From: Lepidodermella squamata
Lineage: Eukaryota > Gastrotricha
Assembly: GCA_047495785.1 (NCBI GenBank)
Contig: JBLDXI010000002.1
Coordinates: 2,790,001-2,854,000 of the forward strand
DNA length: 64,000 nt
Direction: 5' to 3'
Positions 46,241 through 57,713 of the stretch are shown one piece after another. The notes below the pieces were generated by a model that saw only the letters and a program-made list of their open reading frames with translations, had not been told where the DNA came from and did no database searches. Made by a program: the position numbers and the translations under genes. Position 1 is the stretch's first letter. Every line of letters starts with the position of its first letter.

Positions 46241-48590
46241 GAAATGAAAGAAAAGCCGAATTGAGCACTGTTTGAAGAGCACTGCGAGGCCGATCAGAGC
46301 GAATCCACTGCTGTCAGAGAGAAACGAAGTGCTCTGAATACAACAAAAGCAAAAAATGAAGGAAAAAGGCGTTTTTTACTATTAAAGATAATGCTCTCGC
46401 CATTTCTTATGAATTCGCGGAATGAAAGATGCGCGCATGAGATAGATCTATGCGTATAATCGGGGTATGTATTCGCGCGTGCGGGAAAAAAATATGTGCG
46501 ACAATTGGCCATATATTTGTGTGGTATGACATGAGTAAAAAGTTTATATCTGAACGGAGCCAACCGAGAATTACTAGTCGGAACGAGCCGGAGGCGAGTT
46601 GCGATGAGTAAATCGAGTGCGGCGATTTCAGATATGAACGATTTACGAATGTTATACCGTAAAATATCGAATTGGCTACTCCACCTATATTTTTGGGGAT
46701 AACTCTATATTTTTATCAAAAACTCATTGCCGCGATTTTCTTCTTGTTTCTTAAAGATGAGACAGAAGCTTCGAGAGCTTCCAGGCCTAATTGTTCAGGT
46801 CAGTCTTTTTTGGACCACAACCATGAAGGATAAACAAAGCAGGCTTCTGCTGTCGTTCGTCGTTCGTGGATCGCTTCCTAATCGAAAACTTGCAGCTTGA
46901 TCTGACGACCTAACCAGTTTGGCCACAAATTAGCGCTGAAAGTGATTAGCGCCAAGGGACGGCGAGAGTAAGGACGCATCACCGGCAGGTTGAGTGTTAG
47001 ATGGTCGAGGCGTACCTATGCTAAAGACGTCATAACCCCTGGCAGGTTTGGAATATTTAGAGCGGAAATGCATTTTAGCAGTTATTGGAGCAGAGAGGAA
47101 AGTACCGCTAGGGATGGTAGGAATCATCGCTACCAGTTCAACTGAGTCAAAGACCAAATGGGGCTCTTGTTTCATTAACTTAATCAGCTCTACTGTCCTA
47201 CTTCGCTCTCTGGGTTTTTGGGCTCTCTGGCTTTTTTACATTAGCAAATTCGCTTCGGAGGGTAATTTCCAAAGCTCATTAACGCCGCTATTATGATCCA
47301 TTTGACGGTAAGTATTTTATCGCAGCACGCAAACAATAGAAAGCAATTTTACCGCACGCGATTTGTTGTATGCTTGAGTGTTGCAGTTTAGTGCCGTTTA
47401 CGGTAAATTATTTACCGCCACTAGAGAACAATGGCGAGATGGAGTTACCGTCAAATGGAGAGTTGTATCGAAACGCTAGCGACGAGTATAGCAGAAAGAT
47501 TATTCCTGCTACACGAGTAATTGGAAGAGTCTAACATGACGGAGCGAACGAAAAAGCATACAAAATGGTGGTATTATGGTCGTATATGCTTAATAAATGA
47601 AAATCCACCGGGTTGATTTTGAAAACCTACGGTACTCCGTTAGATCCCTCCACGAGTAATCGTTCTGAGACTTTTCAACCCGTTTCACCGTACCTTAAAT
47701 TATTAAATCAATTAAAACCAGTCCTGAGTGAACAATTGCCCGCAGGACACACAATTTTCCGAAGCTATTTGTTCTGCGAATGAAATATCAAGAATTCCCA
47801 CGGTATATAGCCGTATTCTTCATTGCAAAGTAAAACAAACCAACAAATGCAGGTTTTAACCGCATTGAATTCTGGGAAACTGCGTATAATTGTTGCAAAA
47901 GCTACGTACTCCAGTTCAAAAAGAATAAGTTCACATTTTACCCAGCATACTCCTTATTATTATATCCTAATCCATACAAAAGACGCCTTATCGATTTTTT
48001 CATTGCGCTTGTTTTTTTAGCAAACTATGCAGATATGTTCCAAAGCGCTGCACAAAATTTCGAGGTAGAAACCTGGCCCCTTTGCGAACCGCACGGTAGA
48101 ATTCCCTTTACAAGGAGATTAATGTTCTTTGCAGTAATTCTTATACTTTCACCGAAGGAAATTTGAAAATATGCGGTGAAAGTAACGGACGAAACCAATT
48201 TTCATGACTTCACCAGCTATTTACATTAGGTTTGAAAGTATTTCTGTGATCATCAGGTGTATTCACGGTAAAAATCGTTTAAACTTGACCATTCGCGAAG
48301 ATGAGATGCAACAAATGAGTTGACCGTGTACAATTAATTAATTCAAAGTGGAACGCTTCGAACCAAGTGGTATTTGGGACAAAAACTCATTCCATCCGAC
48401 ATTAGATGTCTTATTTAATCGAATTTTCAAATTTCCTTCGGTGAAAATGTTAAGCTTATTAACAAAATCACTTTGGCTAAAAAAAAGAATGAATCTACCG
48501 TCATGACTAGAATGATATCGCTGTTTTCCGGTGAGAATTCGGTAAAAGCAACCTGGTTTTTCATGGTGTTCGCCTGGTTCGTACTTACAT
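46241..48590. other. spacer between mirrored arms
   Basis: Mostly AT-rich with no supported gene. It contains the small GGTAAA-type TIR element at about 47277-47481. Open frames such as 46563-46294 minus show no motif. Confidence 0.4.
47277..47481. mobile_element. degenerate 205-bp relative of the element at 50427-50898
   Basis: Its ends read inward CCATTTGACGGTAAG and CTCCATTTGACGGTAACTCC, with a decayed outer TIR (right end intact as GAAACGCTAGCG). The interior, with scattered GGTAAA/TTTACC motifs, matches the left part of the 50.4-kb element in the opposite orientation. Confidence 0.55.
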
Positions 48591-48716
48591 TATTATTATT
48601 ATACGATCCAGAAAAAATGCTGTATTATCGATTTTTCTTATGCTATATAATGTACTATGCTATATATTTATATTGCCTCTATGACTTTACGGACTCCCTG
48701 TAGGTCATGCGGTTTG

Positions 48717-49632
48717 GGTGTATTTTTTTATTCCCCGCCTTGCCCGGGGCAGCCCGCCGGATGTCACGGGAAAACAATAAAAAAATCCGGGCTGGGCGGG
48801 CAATGCGCACATTTTTTTATTCGCCCGTGTTTTTCTGCGGATGAGCTAGGATTTTCTGGGAATTGCGGGAAAAAAGCAATAAAAAAATCCGGGAAACGCG
48901 GGCGCCCGAATGCATTCAGCAATACAGCCCAACTCTCCCGCGGGAAAGCGGGGAAACGCGGAAAAATTATTGAATGTTATCGGGCAGATCCGGGAAGTAA
49001 CAGCGCCTGAGCGCGTTTTTGACGATGCGCGTGTTATAGTGAATTGAAAAAGATGGTACTTCAATGCACATCGTTCTACTATCGTTTTACTCTATGTTCA
49101 AGTTGACACTAATTTTAGCTCTGTCAAATACACATTTTGTAATTTGAAATCGTTTTTGTTTTCAGTACCGATGAGTTTTTCATGGACTACTTGATCTCCT
49201 TCGCGCTCGTCAATGTCGTTAACAGCGATACTAAAACTTTCACTCTAAATGGCCCTTTTTCGTAACCCCGGGAAAATTCGAAAAATCGATTCCGTAATTG
49301 GAAAATCGGTATAAAGTTATCACAGATAGGTTAGGCTGAGATGATTAATCGTGTATTCTAGTTATTTAAGTTAAATTAAGTCATTCTTATGGTTTTTTGC
49401 TGTGAAATCGCGTGCCTGATCAATTTTTTGCTTCATCGCCCGGCTTCGCCCGGTCTCAAAAGGCCGGGCGTTACGGGCTGGCCGGGAAGTGCGGGAAACC
49501 AGAGAAAATTGCTGAATGCTCTGCGGACGATACGGGCGAGTCGGGCTGTGCGGGCAGAATAAAAAAATGTACATGGGCTGTGCCCGGCTTTTTTGCGTTC
49601 GGGCAGGCCGGGCTGAATATAAAAATACACCC
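48717..49632. mobile_element. related 0.9-kb element with C-rich inverted ends
   Basis: Ends C and D read inward GGTGTATTTTT...ATTC and carry the same C-rich/T-run modules as the element at 44725-46092, in mirrored orientation. I found no clear target duplication. The centre is shorter (about 0.4 kb) than in the other copy. Confidence 0.5.
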
Positions 49633-49699
49633 TTTTATTACAAACGATTTTCGCATAAAAGTACTATGCGCGGCCTTATGCTGCTGTTTTTGCTGTACA

Positions 49700-50370
49700 T
49701 AGCTACACCTACTCCGTGCCTCTCACGTTTTTTGGTCGCTGCCGTCGAATCACTTCGATTCTTCGATATTCTCGGCAATGCCAGCGCCATTGGTGGCGCT
49801 TTTTTCCGACGAGTTCTGCCTGGCGTAAGCCCTGTGGCTTATTCCGGCGGCCTCTCTGGCGGTGCGAGCCTGCCCGACCTGGGGCAGGCTGCCTTTCGTC
49901 CGGAAGCTGCTGTTCTCTGGTCTGCTCTGGCGGTTAAGCGGCCGTTGCCTGTCAATCTATTCAAGTGCATTCAAGTTTCATGTTGGACCCGTTTGACCCG
50001 GTGCGGGTCGGTGCTGTTCGGGAGCCGGTGCCGGCCCGCGACCTGGATGAGGTGGGCGGCGGATGGCTGGCTGTCGGGGTGGTGTCGGTTTGGCGGTGGT
50101 GGATGGGCGGGTGGCTTGTCGCATTTCGGCGACCCGTCTGGCGGCGGATGGCTGGCCGCATCTCGGCGCCTCGACTCAGCCTTTTATGTACATAATTTTT
50201 GTGATCAATTGATTGTTATGAGTGTAGTTGCTAACTGGATGTGAAGCCGCCCACATTTAGCCTGCGGGCTGGTGGGCTGGATTTATACCCGATTAATAAT
50301 AAAACACATTTCTCTCTCTTGATCTTGTTCCAATAAAGGCAACACTTATATTTATTTATTTATTTATTTG
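49700..50370 (+). mobile_element. probable LINE 3' end with (TTTA)n tail
   Basis: A GC-rich block (about 49740-50200) resembling the composition of the LINE remnants at 41.5 and 52.8 kb is followed by an AT-rich 3' part with AATAAAAC. It ends in an (ATTT)n run at about 50349-50370. No RT motif is legible; the call rests on composition and the tail. Confidence 0.3.
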
Positions 50371-50426
50371 ACTCAAAAAGGACCGAGAACAAAACAACGA
50401 TCGGTAGCAATTAAAGGCGTCTCACT

Positions 50427-50898
50427 CGTTAGCGTTTCGGTATAACTTTCCATTTGACGGTAACTCCATCTCGTCATTGTTCTCTAGTTGCGGTAAATAG
50501 TTTACCGTAAACGGCACTACACTGCGACACTAAAGCGTAAAATACTCGCGTGCGGTAAAATTAATTTCTCTGCGGTAATTTCAGCTCATATTATCTTGTA
50601 GGAACAGTAGGAATTACAAGCATATTATGGAGGAATAGAAATGGAGTTGGAACTGCGCTCAGGTTATTGGTGTGTGCGCGCGCAGCCGCTCGCGTACTTA
50701 CAATACAGCGTGTTACGCAACCGCTGTGGCGCATTGCTGCGAGCCGCAAGTGCTTCTGCGGTAAAAATAACGCCGCGTGCGGTAAAAATTAACTTACGCG
50801 GCGCCGTTAGTTTTACCGCACGAGCATTAAGTAACCTGGTTTGCGTGTTGCGGTAAAATACTTACCGTCAAATGGAGACTTATACCGAAACGCTAACG
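50427..50898. mobile_element. 472-bp TIR element with internal GGTAAA palindromes (4-bp TSD)
   Basis: Terminal inverted repeats of about 38 bp start CGTTAGCGTTTCGGTATAA and continue to CCATTTGACGGTAA, with few mismatches. CACT flanks both ends (50423-50426 and 50899-50902). The interior carries many GCGGTAAAA/TTTTACCGC motifs, giving strong internal self-complementarity. It has no transposase. Confidence 0.85.
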
Positions 50899-51351
50899 CA
50901 CTGTAGAAATTAAGAATTTTGTTCTATCCAAACTAGCAACTTATGTCTTGAAATTATTAATTGAACCAGCCACAACATCATATGGTAGGCTATTCCACAA
51001 ATGGACGGAAAAAGTTGGCAGTGACGACCTCGACGTAATCGCCAAAGACCCCGACGAAACAACCAACTGTCCGGAATTCTGGGCAAGCCGTGATGTCGAA
51101 GAACAGACGTAGCGACAGACGGTCAGACAATCTACACCGGCGAAAGAAGACGAACGAGTCATTCCTATCAGATCATTTACGGACGATTTTCTGGAGGAAA
51201 CGGATCGATTACTACAAGGTTTACCAATAATTCACAGGTGAAACAGTAGTAGCTGGAAACCCTGACACCCTTAGTATGTGGCAAGATTAAAGAAATGGGT
51301 TGCAGCGCAGGCGACAAGCGCCAGCGCAAGGTGTATGTGTTTTGTTTTTAG

Positions 51352-52725
51352 TTGAATCTTTTCTCTTATGTTCTATGGAGTGCCACGATAACTGGAACTG
51401 TGGCGACGCCCGTCGAGCAAGAATTTTGGCAGAAACTGTTACTTCTTGGTCGCAGTCATGAAACGATCGCATGGTACGACACTGAAGTCCCCGTTGTCCT
51501 CCACCACGACCTCCACTTTCGACCACTCCGTGTCCAAGCAGACAAATGGAGGGCCCTCAAAGCCATGGTAGACCAATGGAACGCCAACTTCCCCAAGCTA
51601 ATCCCAATATTCACCGATACCGTCGACAACAAACGCCTCGCCAAACGTGACGTCTGTGAGTATGCGGTGCTACGATGGTCCTACGAACTTTTCAATGTTA
51701 AATGCTCGATTTTGGGCAAGGGCGCCAAAGAAGCACTACTCGACGAAGCCAACACCCTTGCAACGCGAAAACACCGTAGCCCGAATAATCAATGACCAGA
51801 TGGCAACACTGTCGAAGGTCGAAGGAAACCCATCAACTTCATAGCGAAGTCAGCGACATTGAAAACTTTCTCACAAACTTCTATCAAGGTGGAGTGGGCA
51901 ACGCGATCGATTTTCAATTGCTATTAGCAGTGTGGCATTTGTCAAACTTCGTCGAACAACACACTATTTGGGACCTGATCGAACGGTTGAAGGCTGCAAG
52001 TCGCACGGGTAGCTTTGCAATCAGCGATTTGCCGACCGCTGTACGTGCTAAATTCGAAACAGTCGTCATCTCTGCGATCAATGACATTAACGGTACGGAA
52101 CTTACTCGAGCGATGATCCTGGGGCATGCACCGATCTTCTAACGACGACAATTACAATGGGTTACCGAACAGACGCAGGTAAGCTTCCAACTAAGGGCGT
52201 CGCTACCAATCGTCAAGATAGAGAGTTGCCATGTCTTCCGATTGTCACCAGTCACATTTAAAACAAACCGCGGTTGTGTAGGACCTGCCGATAATGCTTA
52301 CAAGGGTAAGTCAATTTTGAAATGTAATGGCAAATACTTTTATTTCGAAGAGAGCCGGCTGGCACAATGTCATCAAGCTAACTCCAGAACCTATAATTGC
52401 GATAACGCCGCAAGCGCCAATCCCGAGTTACAGTTCGGCCGAACGCCCATTCACTCTATGTTCTGGCGGATGGCGCATCAGTCGTGTGCCCGAAATTGAA
52501 TACGATTCGAATCAGTGGAGATGCTGTGTTGTTGACTGGATAAGCCCATGTCAAGTTTACGAAGGGGGAGAACGTCACCGAGGAATTGGCACCGGCTGGT
52601 ACGGTGATGCAAATTCCGTGTGTTGCTTCGCTCCAATAAGTTGCCGACGAGCTACCGCTGATGGTTGTTGGGTCCAACTGTATGGACAATCTTTCGATGG
52701 TGCCATTCGAATTTGCAAGTGCTGA
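51352..52725 (+). pseudogene. unrecognised Cys-containing ORF series, probably frameshifted
   Basis: Consecutive overlapping open frames look coding but change frame. They are 51352-51795 (TPVEQEFWQKLLLLGRSHE; YDTEVPVVLHHDLHF), 51792-52142 (EVSDIENFLTNFYQGG; LPTAVRAKFETVVISAIND), about 52150-52330 (ESCHVFRLSPVTFKTNRGC) and 52327-52725 (VIKLTPEPIIAITPQAP, then a Cys-rich end CCVVDWISPCQVY...CWVQLYGQ...CKC). An N-terminal segment could be a signal sequence. Layout and Cys content suggest a decayed glycoprotein, perhaps from a retroelement envelope-like gene, but I see no diagnostic motif. A multi-exon host gene is not excluded. Confidence 0.3.
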
Positions 52726-52799
52726 CGAGCTCGATTTTACGTTTTTAAGTGAAACATTTTACTTCTCTCTTTTTTCTGTGTTCTTCGATCGTTTCGCCG

Positions 52800-53360
52800 T
52801 CTTCAGGTGTGATAGGTGCGAACAGGCCCCGGACGGACTCTTTACAGGGGGTTGTGCGGTGGCGGGCGTCCTTAGCGAGCGCAAACTGGCGATGGTGGGT
52901 CGCAAGCGTAGCGAATGGCTCCGTCTGGTCGTTGTCTCTGACCCTCGTGCTGTCGCCCCTCGGCTCGTCACCGGATACTGTCCACCGTCGTCCGATTTGG
53001 ACTTGCGATTTCTCAAACGCGAATTTCAAGAAGCGAACGCCGATCCCACACCTTGCGTTTTTGCAGGTGACCTCAGTGCGAAACCGTCTTCGCTCTGGGG
53101 CGCTGTGGAACCCAAATGGATACAAGCTTCTCCATTTCGCCACTCGGCTCGGGTTAACTGTGTTACGCTGTGCTCCTACGCACATCGATCTGCGAACTGG
53201 TAGTCTATCTACGCTTGACCTGTGGGTCCTCAACACTGCTGTCCTCAACCAGGGGACCAAAGGGAGGCGGTGGTGGCGGCGCAGCGGTGTGAGCAAAGCT
53301 GGGACCCAGGGTAACGTGGGCGAAGAGGCCGTACTTGGACGCATCGCTTCAACCACTTGA
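52800..53360 (+). pseudogene. LINE endonuclease remnant (Jockey/I-like)
   Basis: At about 53045-53095 the plus strand encodes PTPCVFAGDLSAKPSSLWG, the GDLNAKHP-type endonuclease motif. It then shifts by one base into a frame reading NPNGYKLLHFATRLGLTVL..APTHIDLRTGSLSTLDL (about 53110-53220), typical of the conserved endonuclease segment. Upstream sequence (MVGRKRSEWLRLVVV, GYCPPSSDLDL) fits the N-terminal half. The frameshift and missing RT show a dead fragment. The 203-codon antisense frame here is a shadow. Confidence 0.65.
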
Positions 53361-54767
53361 GGCCATTATCGCGTGCATATACGTAGCTATCTTTATTCGC
53401 GAAAACGATGGGGGCGCCGGGTGGGGGACGCTGGGGATTTTTTGCTGGCAAATCACGAATTGCCACGACAAGACATTATCAATTATAACCAATAACCGCT
53501 TGTCTGACCCGCGTTTATGCTCGGAGCGGCAGTAGCATAAAACACTGATGCGACGGTGCGAAAATCGAAAATCGTGGCTAAATCAGATTTGGTGATTAAT
53601 CAAGATTAATCAACTCATGGCATAAGACATAAGGAGCCGGACGGTGCTGAACTTATTTTCCGTTTGTACCCAGCGCTTATTTACGGAAACTAACATGGTT
53701 GCGTTACTGTATACAGTGTGGTCTGAAAATAGTAAAGGAACGCGCATTTCTTCAAATAATTGCGTTTTCAGATAATGATCACGAGGCTAATCAATTTCTT
53801 CAATCTATTGATCAACTTCAATTCAATGGCGCACATCTGATTAGCCAATTTCGAGGGGGAAAAGGAAATCAGTCCTTATAATTTAAAAATCATGAAAACA
53901 AAGTCGTAATTTGAAATAAGGATTAAGAGAGGAGATGCTATGTTTAAGAGAAGGTTCCTGGTTGCACCTGCGAAAGATGACCCAAAATATCAAAGACCTT
54001 TCCTATATGTATATAGTTGGCCCCAAGCATAGCCCTGTAAGCAGAAAAGCCATATTTAGACTAACCCTCACGGAGTCATCGTGCAGGTGGATCTTCGCTA
54101 AGCATGTGTCCCTACCGCCAATATCGCCGAATTCACTAATATTTCAATGATAAAAAAGCAGATTTTCAGGTCAAGAAATTTTAACGAAGGAAATTTCCCA
54201 GGTTCTCAAACTGTTAATAACAAGTTCAACAATACCTTAAAAAGGCACTTTAAATTCGTCTTCTACCGAAGAATTCCAATTAATTTGGAGTTCAAACCTT
54301 TCGTAAATACTTTGACGTTTACGTAGAATTAGCTCTTTTTTCCTAGATTCGCGTCTTCACCTTCACTTATGCCTCACCTCAATAACTAACTAGGCCAGAT
54401 AATTGAAGGTATGAAAAGGCATATTATTTTTTCTGTCGCAAAAATAAGTCCTAATCATTGTGCTAGAACATTTCACTTTTTCAAATTTTCTTCCGGGCTT
54501 TGGTAAGGGCCCTTCTCATACTGCGTGTCTCCTTCACGGATATGTAATTAGGTAACGCTAAACCGCGTTAGTTTATAGCTTCGATAAACAAGTTTCTGAA
54601 TTCTTTTTAATAAAGTCATTTTCCATTTAAAATAATAATTTTTTTGAAAATGAAAAAAGCTGATGGAGAAAATGAACTCCAACTACTGCGTAGCTACAAG
54701 GTCATGTGCCCATCACATGATAACCATCATTCAATTTAATTTTCAACTACGATTCGCGAATTTTAAG

Positions 54768-57374
54768 GAGTAAAATGGCGAGCGTCGCAAAAATCTGAGT
54801 GAGCGTCGCAATTTTGAGTGACGTGCGGTGGACACGCAAAATCTGAGTGAATGTCGCGATAATCTGTGTTACGTCGCAATACTTGAGGACCGTAGCAATA
54901 AGCTGAGTGAATGTCGCAACTCAATTTATTTATCGCTCTTTATTAACACTCCTCACTCGAGAGAATCACGTATTATCATTTTTTAGCGTTACGGACCGGC
55001 TGTTGCCGAATAGGTACTGAAATTTTGTCAGCTTTCTTAGCTTTCTCAACTTTCTTAACTTCGCCGCGCTTTTTCGGCGGCTCAGCTTCGGCCCCAGGTT
55101 CGGACAATTCAGGCGGTTGGCGAGCCAAAGCCGAGGCTGTATTTGCTGGCCGACCACGTTTTCGCTTTTTCTCTACCAGCTGTGTAAGGCGAGCTTTGTC
55201 CGGAGCTGTCTCCACCTTGAGCCGCAGGGCCATGCCAAGTGAATGACAGCAGGTGTGTTCTTTCGCGTAGGTAGAACATGAACAGGAGAACGCATGTTGG
55301 CACGAAGCAGTTTTCTTATAAGTTGCGCATTCAGCCGGGCATATGAAATCGATTTTCTTGGCGACGTGGAAAATTTTGCGGGTGAAATCGGTAAAATGAT
55401 CGAAATCGATCCAATCTATTTGCTTGATTTCGCGGCGGTAATTATTAGCCACTTCCTTCGTCATATCGTTTTCGACAAAATCGGCGTAAAAGACGTAGCT
55501 GAGTAAGGAACTGTTTTTGGCCTCGTGCAGCTTTACGTCCTTGTCCTGCCACAGCACGGCATCAGCCCAGCGGGTATCATTAATCACTGGAATTAGCTGA
55601 AATTTCTTGCAATTGATGTTTTCCGGGTCGCGATCGTGGGACCATTGAGGCAACATGACAGACATGACGATGCGGATGAATTCGGGTATGGGCAGGCGCT
55701 GTCTGAAAGTAAAATCCCGTTTTATAATTTCATTTATCGCCTCGATCGCATTATTAGTCGATGGTAAGCCGCTCGCTACGCCTTCAAAAAACGGACGTAA
55801 AACCGGGTCATTGACCGTATCATTAAGCCAGTCCAGGAAAGCAGCTGTTTCAGGGTACTCGCCCCACTTGGCGATAAAGAGCTGAAGAGCGCGCTCAAAC
55901 ACCGCTTCTGAGCCAGCCACCTGCAGGGTGGTCAAATCCAAGCGCACTCGGTCGCGCAAATCCTTCTTAATCGACGCCAGCTTTTTGTCCGCGTTGCGTA
56001 CAACGTGCGCCCAGCAGTTGGCCTGGATCACTTGACCAAACACTTTGACGATCGCGTCCGCAATCGCCGATGCGCCATCACGCACAACAAGGGGAGGCGG
56101 CGGCATAGAATTTCCTGAAATTATCACAATAATATATAATATATTACACCAAAAATAATAAGTAATTTACCGAAAACCAGCTCATAACTTGATTTTACTG
56201 TGCCGAGTAGATCGATGTAATCGTCCTTAGTTTCTCCACTGACAACTGAAACAGCAACAGGGTGGAAGGTGTTGCTTTTGTCGGAAGTGCCGATTACTAG
56301 GACAGGATTGCCGTGATACATTAGTTTGAACGTGCCATCAACATGCAGTGGCCCGCCATGCCCAGCCATGCTTAGCAGCTGCTTGGTCGTAAATACAACA
56401 CGAAACTGCTGCTTCTGCTTACCCACTCGCGGCTTTACATCACAGCCAATGACGAAGCTCTCGTGGTTTGATGCCGGGATAGCCTCGTGTTGTTTTGCGA
56501 GATCGACAAAATCTTGCAGGGACCACTTGCTTCGATTACGGCCACCTGCCTCAAGTAGCCTCATGGCCCAAGCGACTTGACTTTTCTTGATAGAATAGGC
56601 GGTAATTTGTTCGTCTTTCAGTTCCATCAAAGCCGTCCACATCTTGGACGGCTTTTTAATATCTTTTTGCTCACGAATTTCGCGAATTTTTTCGATGACG
56701 TACTCCGGTAGACCCCGCCCCGCCCAAGCCTCGTGGTTATGGGGTTTACCATTAGTGTAGATTGTTGTTGTAAAGTTGTCATGGTGCCTCACCTCGCGAA
56801 TTTTCGCCTCGCATGTGACCTGCTTGCCGCGGCCGCGGCCGCCACAGGGGCAATAGTAATCGCGAATTTCACCCTCGTCGGTCTCGTAGGCCTTGCGGTC
56901 AAGAGGCCATTTCTTCGCGGATATATTATTGACTTGGAGCAGGATTTTCTTGATGTCCTCTGCCTCCTCTTGCGTCTCGCACCGTTTTTCCAAGGTCCAC
57001 ATCTCCTGTTTTCGTTTATTGCCATCATCATCACTATCAGAATTCGATTCAGAAGAACTGCTGCTATCTGCCGAGAGGCTCGCCTCAACTTCAACCGCAG
57101 CCTCGTCATCTTCATCCAAGGAACGAAAACTCTCCTCCATTGCAAAATAATAAAATTTTATTACTATTGCTACACTAACCTTCGATTTTGCTACAGTCAC
57201 GCCTCGTACTGCTACGATGCACGCGCTTTTGCGGCGTTACACGCGTTTACGCGACGTGTTACGTAACATTGCTACTTGACACGCGATTAAGCTACAACGC
57301 ACTTGGCATTGCGACATTCGCTCACTTTTGTTGCGACGTTCACTCAGTTTCTTGCGACGCTCGCTCAGCCACCC
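54768..57374 (-). mobile_element. apparently complete Mutator-like element (MULE)
   Basis: The 2,607-bp element is flanked by the 9-bp direct repeat AATTTTAAG (54759-54767 and 57375-57383), typical for Mutator-like transposition. Inverted ends match around GCGAGCGTCGCAA...CTGAGTGARCGTCGCAA. Both ends carry several reiterations of the unit CTGAGTGAGCGTCGCAA (54778-54930 and 57290-57370). They enclose a spliced transposase gene on the minus strand. Confidence 0.9.
54976..57140 (-). CDS. MULE transposase with SWIM zinc finger (2 exons, 702 aa)
   Basis: Exons are 57140-56171 and 56114-54976, joined across a 56-nt GT-AG intron in phase 1. The start is ATG 57140 (MEESFRSLDEDDE); the frame is open 20 codons further upstream but those codons look non-coding. 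An acidic N-terminus precedes a zinc-binding region with CPC (97-99), C110 and HNH (134-136), like FLYWCH/WRKY-type MULE domains. The DDE catalytic core has D268 (LHVDGTF), D336 (VVRDGASAIADAI), the C357-x2-H360 motif (CWAH) and E448 (STNNAIEAINEIIK). The SWIM finger follows at 601-614 (CxC..CxH, CSCSTYAKEHTCCH). The C-terminus is Lys/Pro-rich. All expected catalytic residues are present and both exons are open, so the enzyme may be functional. Confidence 0.9.
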
Positions 57375-57713
57375 AATTTTAAGTCGCAGCTTTACTAGTT
57401 TCAGACCACACTGTATATGCTTTCTGTTACTAAGCATTGCGCTCTCCGGTAAAAATACTGTAAAATGGCTAGTGGTAGCGGGCGATGTTAACATTTCTAT
57501 CTTGCTCACAGAACAATAGGAAGCTTTTTTTACTAGGTTTAAGTGGAACCTTATGCGACGACGTTAACGAAGTCATGACGCGTGCCTCAGGCTGCGCGTA
57601 CGCTGGTTGTGCCGCTGGTTTAGCCAGTCGGTAGTTGGTTTTTTATAGGTGGACCAGTATCCTCCTTGACGTGTATTATTTTTTTGTAAGGAGTACGCCA
57701 AGGACGCACAGAC

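Larger units (their letters stand above)
44725..49632. repeat. 4.9-kb mirrored repeat of C-rich/T-run modules
   Basis: Four related blocks begin GGTGT(A/T)TTTTTTTATTC followed by CCCG-rich sequence. Block A (44725-44960, reads rightward) mirrors block D (49632-49380, reads leftward). Block B (46092-45840, leftward) mirrors block C (48717-48990, rightward). The homology of B and C continues outward into their flanks: the GACCTACAG(A/G)GAGTCCGTAAAGTC stretch and about 120 bp beyond are mirrored at 46110-46240 and 48590-48700. The whole is therefore an imperfect inverted duplication around a spacer of about 2.4 kb. There are no transposase ORFs. Confidence 0.65.
53714..57413. mobile_element. Tc1-like TIR element (outer), split by a MULE
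   Basis: The ends read inward CAGTGTGGTCTGAAA(A/C)TAGT followed by AAAG. A TA is present directly outside both ends (TATA at 53710-53713 and 57414-57417), the Tc1/mariner pattern. The MULE at 54768-57374 plus its 9-bp duplication accounts for 2,616 bp. The original element was thus about 1,084 bp, a normal size for Tc1 elements or their deletion derivatives. I could not read a transposase in 53714-54758. The short ORFs at 53699-53881 and 53935-54150 carry no recognised motif. Confidence 0.7.

Noticed and set aside
48473-48703. 76-codon hydrophobic frame
   Set aside because: It lies partly within the mirrored flank of the C-rich repeat and is AT-driven; its mirror copy at about 46.2 kb does not conserve it.
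50349-50370. (ATTT)n run as an independent microsatellite
   Set aside because: Its position at the end of a GC-rich to AT-rich block better fits a LINE tail; it was kept only as part of that feature.
52745-53356. 203-codon open frame on the minus strand
   Set aside because: It lies exactly antisense to the LINE endonuclease remnant, which has recognisable motifs on the plus strand; the antisense reading has none.
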